A stretch of 64,000 bases of DNA from assembly GCF_004343775.1 (NCBI RefSeq), contig NZ_PTXL01000006.1, forward strand, positions 124,001 to 188,000, in the 5' to 3' direction. The translations under genes were made by a program, and so were the position numbers. This document shows positions 60,690-64,000 of this stretch, piece after piece. The notes under the pieces are model-generated. The model was not told where the DNA came from and did not search any database. It saw only the letters and a list, made by a program, of their open reading frames with translations. This DNA comes from Burkholderia sp. SRS-46 (GTDB taxonomy: Bacteria > Pseudomonadota > Gammaproteobacteria > Burkholderiales > Burkholderiaceae). Within the stretch, counting starts at the first letter, position 1; each line of letters starts with the position of its first letter.

Positions 60690-61460
60690 TCATTCCCCGA
60701 CGGGCTGCGCGATCCGCGCGGGCAACAGTTCGCGCCGCCGCGCCTGCTCAACGCTCGCATGGATCACCAGCGCGACCAGCACACCGAGCAGCACGGCCGA
60801 CGAGCCGATCGTGCCGAGTGCGAGGCCGCCCTTCGCGACCGGCTTCGTGAGCAGGTCGCCGACCGTCGCGCCGAACGGGCGCGTGAGCACGAACGCGGCC
60901 CAGAACAGGAACACGCCCGAGATCCGCGTGAAATAGTGCGCGAGCACGATCACCGCGAGCAGCCCGCCGATCAGCAGCGCGCCGCCGGCGAAACCGAGGC
61001 CCGAGCTGTCCGCGAGGAAATCGCCGAGCGCGGTGCCGAGCGTGTTCGAGAACAGGATCGCGATCCAGTACAGCAGCTCGACCTTGCGCGTGCGGATGTC
61101 GTCCACCGACAGCGACTCGCCCGTCAGGCGCCAGATCGCGAAGATACCGAGCAGGATCGCGACGAGGATCGACGAGCCGGCCGCGTAGCCGAGGCCGAGC
61201 GTGCGGTCCATGAAATCGGACATCGTCGTGCCGGCCGTGCTCGTCGCGACGATCACCGCCCAGTAGATGGCCGGGCGATAGCGCATGGTCCTGAGCTGCG
61301 CGCCCAGCGTCACGAGAAAGAAGCCGAACAGCAGGATCGAGCTCGCCGCGTAGCCGACGTTCAGCGTCATCGACAGCAGGTCGCCGCCGGTTTCGCCGAG
61401 CGTCGTCGCGCAGATCTTCATGATCCAGAACGCGAGCGTGATTTCGGGAAGTTTTTTCAT
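60690..61460 (-). CDS. COG4705-type membrane protein built of four internal repeats
   Basis: The protein has 256 residues and about eight membrane helices, no signal peptide and no assigned function known to me. Four related units are visible: ATTLGETGGDLLS (18-30), ATSTAGTTMSDFMDR (72-86), SNTLGTALGDFLAD (138-151) and TRPFGATVGDLLTK (193-206), each followed 5-14 residues later by a Gly-rich segment of the GYAAGSS kind. Each unit thus carries one intramembrane acidic residue (consensus T-x-G-x-[TE]-x-x-D). This looks like a transporter that arose by repeated duplication. Substrate unknown. The tail is basic. Confidence 0.82.
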   Translation of the reverse strand: MKKLPEITLAFWIMKICATTLGETGGDLLSMTLNVGYAASSILLFGFFLVTLGAQLRTMRYRPAIYWAVIVATSTAGTTMSDFMDRTLGLGYAAGSSILVAILLGIFAIWRLTGESLSVDDIRTRKVELLYWIAILFSNTLGTALGDFLADSSGLGFAGGALLIGGLLAVIVLAHYFTRISGVFLFWAAFVLTRPFGATVGDLLTKPVAKGGLALGTIGSSAVLLGVLVALVIHASVEQARRRELLPARIAQPVGE

Positions 61461-61483
61461 TCGAGCCCCTTTGCGGAAAAGCG

Positions 61484-61507
61484 GCGAGGCGGCGTGCGCC
61501 GCCTCGC
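61484..61507 (-). terminator. Terminator after the amino acid permease
   Basis: Stem gcgaggcggc/gccgcctcgc with a 4-nt loop, followed on the minus strand by cgcttttcc. It lies 78 bp past the permease stop. Confidence 0.55.
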
Positions 61508-61585
61508 GTGGCAGACGGGATCGAATGTAGTCGTCGCGGGCTTAACGGAACCTTAGCGAACGCGAGAAACGGCGCGGCTGCGCCC

Positions 61586-62965
61586 TCAACGCGCGTGCTG
61601 GTGACGGTAGTGCAGCGCGTACGCGAGCGTCAGCAGCACGCCGAACACGACGCCCACCACCATCGTCATCCGGAATTCGCGCGTGAACGCGGTCGTGAGC
61701 AGGATCGCGGCGACGAGCCCCGCGCCGAGCAGGCTGCCGAACGGGTGGCCCCACATGCGGAACGCGAGCGCGGGGCCGCGATACCGCGAACGGAAGCGCA
61801 GGTGCGTGACGAAGATCATCAGCCACGTGAACAGCGCGCCGAACATCGCGATCGCCATCATCACGGTGAACGCCGTGTCGGGCGACAGCGCCACCAGCAC
61901 GGCCGCGACCGCGACGCCGCTCGTCGAGATCCACAGCGCCGCGCGCGGCACGCCGTTCGCGCCGAGCCGGCCGAACACGGCCGGCGCGAGCCGCGCGCGC
62001 GACAGGCTGAACATCATCCGCGTCGTCACGTAGAGCTGGCTGTTCATCGCCGACAGCGCCGCGATCAGCAGCACGAAGTTGATCACGCCCGCCGCATACG
62101 GCACGTGCGTCGCGGCCATCACCTTCACGAACGGACTCTCGTCGGTGCCGGCCTGCGTCCACGGCACGATCGCGAGCATCAGCGCGAGCGTCATCAGATA
62201 GAACAGCACGAGGCGGAACACCGTCGAGCGGAATGCGCGCGTGACCGCGTGCTGCGGATCGCGTGCCTCGCCCGCCGCGATCGCGACGGCCTCGATGCTC
62301 ATGTAGCTGAAGATCGCGACGATCACCGCGACCCACGTGCCCCACGGCCCCTTCGGCAGGAAGCCGCCGTGCGCGGTGTAGTTCGCGAAGCCGATCCCGG
62401 ACGCCGCCGGCGCCGACCAGACGAGATACGCGCCGAGCACGATGAACACGACGATCGCCGCGATCTTCAGCAGCGAGAACGCGTACTCGACCGAGCCGTA
62501 CAGCGTGACGCTCGCGAGGTTCACGGCGATCAGCAGCGCGGAGAAACAGATCACCCAGTACCAGCCGGGCACCGCCGGAAACCAGTACTTCATGAACACG
62601 GCGATTGCGCTGATCTCGGTGCCGATCGCGAACACCACCGCGAACCAGTACGCATAGCGCACGAGAAAGCCCGCGAGCGGGCCGACGTAGTGCTCGGCAT
62701 ACGCGCCGAACGAGCCAGCCGTCGGGTGCGCGACGGTCATTTCCGCGAGCGCGCCCATCAACAGCAGTGCGATCAGCGCACCGATCGCGTACGAAACGAG
62801 CACGCTCGGGCCCGCGAGCCCGATCGCGAACCCGCTGCCGAGAAACAGCCCCGTGCCGATCGCGCCGCCGATCGCGATCATCGCCATCTGCCCCGACGAC
62901 AGCGCGTGGCGCAACCCTTGCTCGCGCTCGACGATGCTGTCGAACGACCGTTGTTCTTGTGTCAC
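61586..62965 (-). CDS. APC-family amino acid permease (GABA/serine/alanine type)
   Basis: The permease has about 459 residues and twelve membrane helices. The N-terminus QGLRHALSSGQMAMIAIGGAIGTGLFLGSG is the APC (AAT subfamily) signature (parts: AMIAIGGAIGTGLFLGSG), with AGEARDPQHAVTRAFRS on the helix 6-7 side. Family members take D-Ser/D-Ala/Gly, GABA, Phe or Lys by proton symport; I cannot choose. I prefer a GTG start at 62965, with GGGGAG ten bases before it, over the ATG at 62992, which has no Shine-Dalgarno. It follows clpA's 3' terminator on the same strand. Confidence 0.85.
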   Translation of the reverse strand: MTQEQRSFDSIVEREQGLRHALSSGQMAMIAIGGAIGTGLFLGSGFAIGLAGPSVLVSYAIGALIALLLMGALAEMTVAHPTAGSFGAYAEHYVGPLAGFLVRYAYWFAVVFAIGTEISAIAVFMKYWFPAVPGWYWVICFSALLIAVNLASVTLYGSVEYAFSLLKIAAIVVFIVLGAYLVWSAPAASGIGFANYTAHGGFLPKGPWGTWVAVIVAIFSYMSIEAVAIAAGEARDPQHAVTRAFRSTVFRLVLFYLMTLALMLAIVPWTQAGTDESPFVKVMAATHVPYAAGVINFVLLIAALSAMNSQLYVTTRMMFSLSRARLAPAVFGRLGANGVPRAALWISTSGVAVAAVLVALSPDTAFTVMMAIAMFGALFTWLMIFVTHLRFRSRYRGPALAFRMWGHPFGSLLGAGLVAAILLTTAFTREFRMTMVVGVVFGVLLTLAYALHYRHQHAR

Positions 62966-63009
62966 TGCCTTGCCACTCCCCTGCACCACCATCGCGCCGC
63001 CGGCGCCGG

Positions 63010-63046
63010 ATAAAACGAAACGGCGCGGAAGACTTCCCGCGCCGTT
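63010..63046 (-). terminator. Terminator after clpA
   Basis: Stem aacggcgcgg/ccgcgccgtt (63019-63046), then tttcgtttta on the minus strand. Confidence 0.8.
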
Positions 63047-63068
63047 CGCATGAACCACCGATTATCGC

Positions 63069-64000
63069 TTATTCGACTTCGACCGCCTCTTCGTTCGGCT
63101 TGTGCGGCGGATTCGCCAGCTTGTCGAACGACAGCAGCACCTTGTCGTTTTCGTCGACGTCGACCGTCACGTGACCGCCGTTCACCAGCTTGCCGAACAG
63201 CAATTCGTCGGCGAGCGCGCGACGGATCGTGTCCTGGATCAGCCGCTGCATCGGCCGTGCGCCCATCAGCGGGTCGAAGCCGTGCTTCGCGAGATGCTTG
63301 CGCAACGCGTCGGTGAACAGCGCGTCGACCTTCTTCTCGTGCAGCTGTTCCTCGAGCTGGATCAGGAACTTGTCGACCACGCGCATGATGATTTCCTCAT
63401 CGAGCGAGCGGAAGCTGATGATCGAGTCGAGACGGTTGCGGAACTCCGGCGTGAACAGGCGCTTGATGTCGGTCATTTCGTCGCCGGTTTCGCGGCGCGT
63501 GGTGAAACCGATCGTCGCCTTCTGCATCGACTCGGCGCCCGCGTTCGTCGTCATGATGATGATGACGTTGCGGAAATCCGCCTTGCGGCCGTTGTTGTCC
63601 GTCAGCGTGCCGTGGTCCATCACCTGCAGCAGCACGTTGAAGATGTCCGGATGCGCCTTCTCGATTTCATCGAGCAGCAGCACGCAGTGCGGCTTCTTCG
63701 TGACGGCTTCGGTCAGGAGGCCGCCCTGGTCGAACCCGACATAGCCCGGCGGCGCGCCGATCAGGCGGCTCACCGCGTGACGCTCCATGTATTCCGACAT
63801 GTCGAAGCGGATCAGCTCGATGCCGAGCGTGAACGCGAGCTGGCGCGCCACTTCGGTCTTGCCGACGCCGGTCGGGCCGGAGAACAGGAACGCGCCGATC
63901 GGCTTGTCCATCTTGCCGAGGCCCGCGCGCGCCATCTTGATCGAGGCCGCGAGTGCGTCGATCGCCGGATCCTGGCCGAACACGACGCTCTTCAGGTCGC
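63069..64000 (-). CDS. clpA: ATP-dependent Clp protease ATP-binding subunit ClpA, C-terminal part
   Basis: ClpA unfolds substrates for the ClpP protease. Only the last 310 or so codons are in the window; the 5' part lies beyond the right edge. The second AAA+ domain is complete: Walker A GPTGVGKTEVARQLA, pore loop GAPPGYVGFDQGG, Walker B VLLLDEIEKAHPD, sensor 1 MTTNAG, arginine finger LFTPEFRNRLD and sensor 2 GARPMQRLIQ. It ends with an acidic tail (EEAVEVE). The adaptor gene clpS is expected just upstream, outside the window. Confidence 0.95.
   Translation of the reverse strand, partial: DLKSVVFGQDPAIDALAASIKMARAGLGKMDKPIGAFLFSGPTGVGKTEVARQLAFTLGIELIRFDMSEYMERHAVSRLIGAPPGYVGFDQGGLLTEAVTKKPHCVLLLDEIEKAHPDIFNVLLQVMDHGTLTDNNGRKADFRNVIIIMTTNAGAESMQKATIGFTTRRETGDEMTDIKRLFTPEFRNRLDSIISFRSLDEEIIMRVVDKFLIQLEEQLHEKKVDALFTDALRKHLAKHGFDPLMGARPMQRLIQDTIRRALADELLFGKLVNGGHVTVDVDENDKVLLSFDKLANPPHKPNEEAVEVE

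Overview
The window is about 67% GC and densely coded. Codon use, gene order and protein sequences match the large chromosome of a Burkholderia, most likely the Burkholderia cepacia complex (pepA-holC-DUF2486; lptF-lptG; zapA-6S RNA-EVE; cysI-DUF934-cysHDN-cobA; nadB beside nadC-nadA; ileS-lspA-coaBC-dut). I see no insertion sequence, prophage, CRISPR array or rRNA. The content is mostly housekeeping, with a looser accessory-like block near 27-32 kb.

Layout. 1-5.6 kb: a leftward cobalamin operon under a B12 riboswitch (btuB, btuC, btuD, cobT, cobS; cobS is cut by the window edge). 5.7-8.2 kb: a ZapB-like gene, zapA, 6S RNA, an EVE-domain gene and a SIMPL-domain gene. 8.2-12.4 kb: lgt, a LysR regulator divergent from ilvD, and a cytochrome c. 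12.5-17.5 kb: DUF2486, holC and pepA, divergent from lptF-lptG. 17.5-25.3 kb: cbiX, then a leftward sulfate-assimilation cluster (cysI, DUF934, cysH, cysD, cysN, cobA) divergent from a CysB regulator. 25.4-32 kb: an orphan periplasmic binding protein, tRNA-Leu(CAA), a small lipoprotein, an alpha/beta hydrolase, two LysR genes, an SDR, a DinB protein and CopC. 32-37.2 kb: an RsuA-type pseudouridine synthase, a two-helix membrane protein, an epimerase-like protein, a ferredoxin-fused flavin reductase, an argD-type aminotransferase and a GNAT. 37.2-42.3 kb: the branched-chain amino acid transporter livF-G-M-H and its binding lipoprotein. 42.6-45.6 kb: ispH-fkpB, radC, rpmB-rpmG. 45.8-49.5 kb: NAD synthesis (nadB against nadA-nadC). 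49.6-54.3 kb: a fatty acid desaturase, an MscS channel, an RsmB-family methyltransferase and purN. 54.4-60.7 kb: ribF, ileS, lspA, coaBC, dut. 60.7-64 kb: a four-repeat membrane protein, an amino acid permease and the 3' part of clpA.

The pathways interlock. CobA with CbiX can supply the sirohydrochlorin/siroheme needed by the CysI-type sulfite reductase. APS from CysDN is reduced directly by an Fe-S type CysH. LspA and Lgt act on the same lipoproteins.

The most interesting unexplained element lies upstream of the argD-type gene (35281-35505). A promoter is placed so that transcription would start at or next to the ATG of a 27-residue reading frame with four arginine codons in a row. A strong intrinsic terminator follows, and no promoter is evident between that terminator and the aminotransferase start. 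It reads as a candidate arginine-sensing attenuator with a (nearly) leaderless leader peptide.
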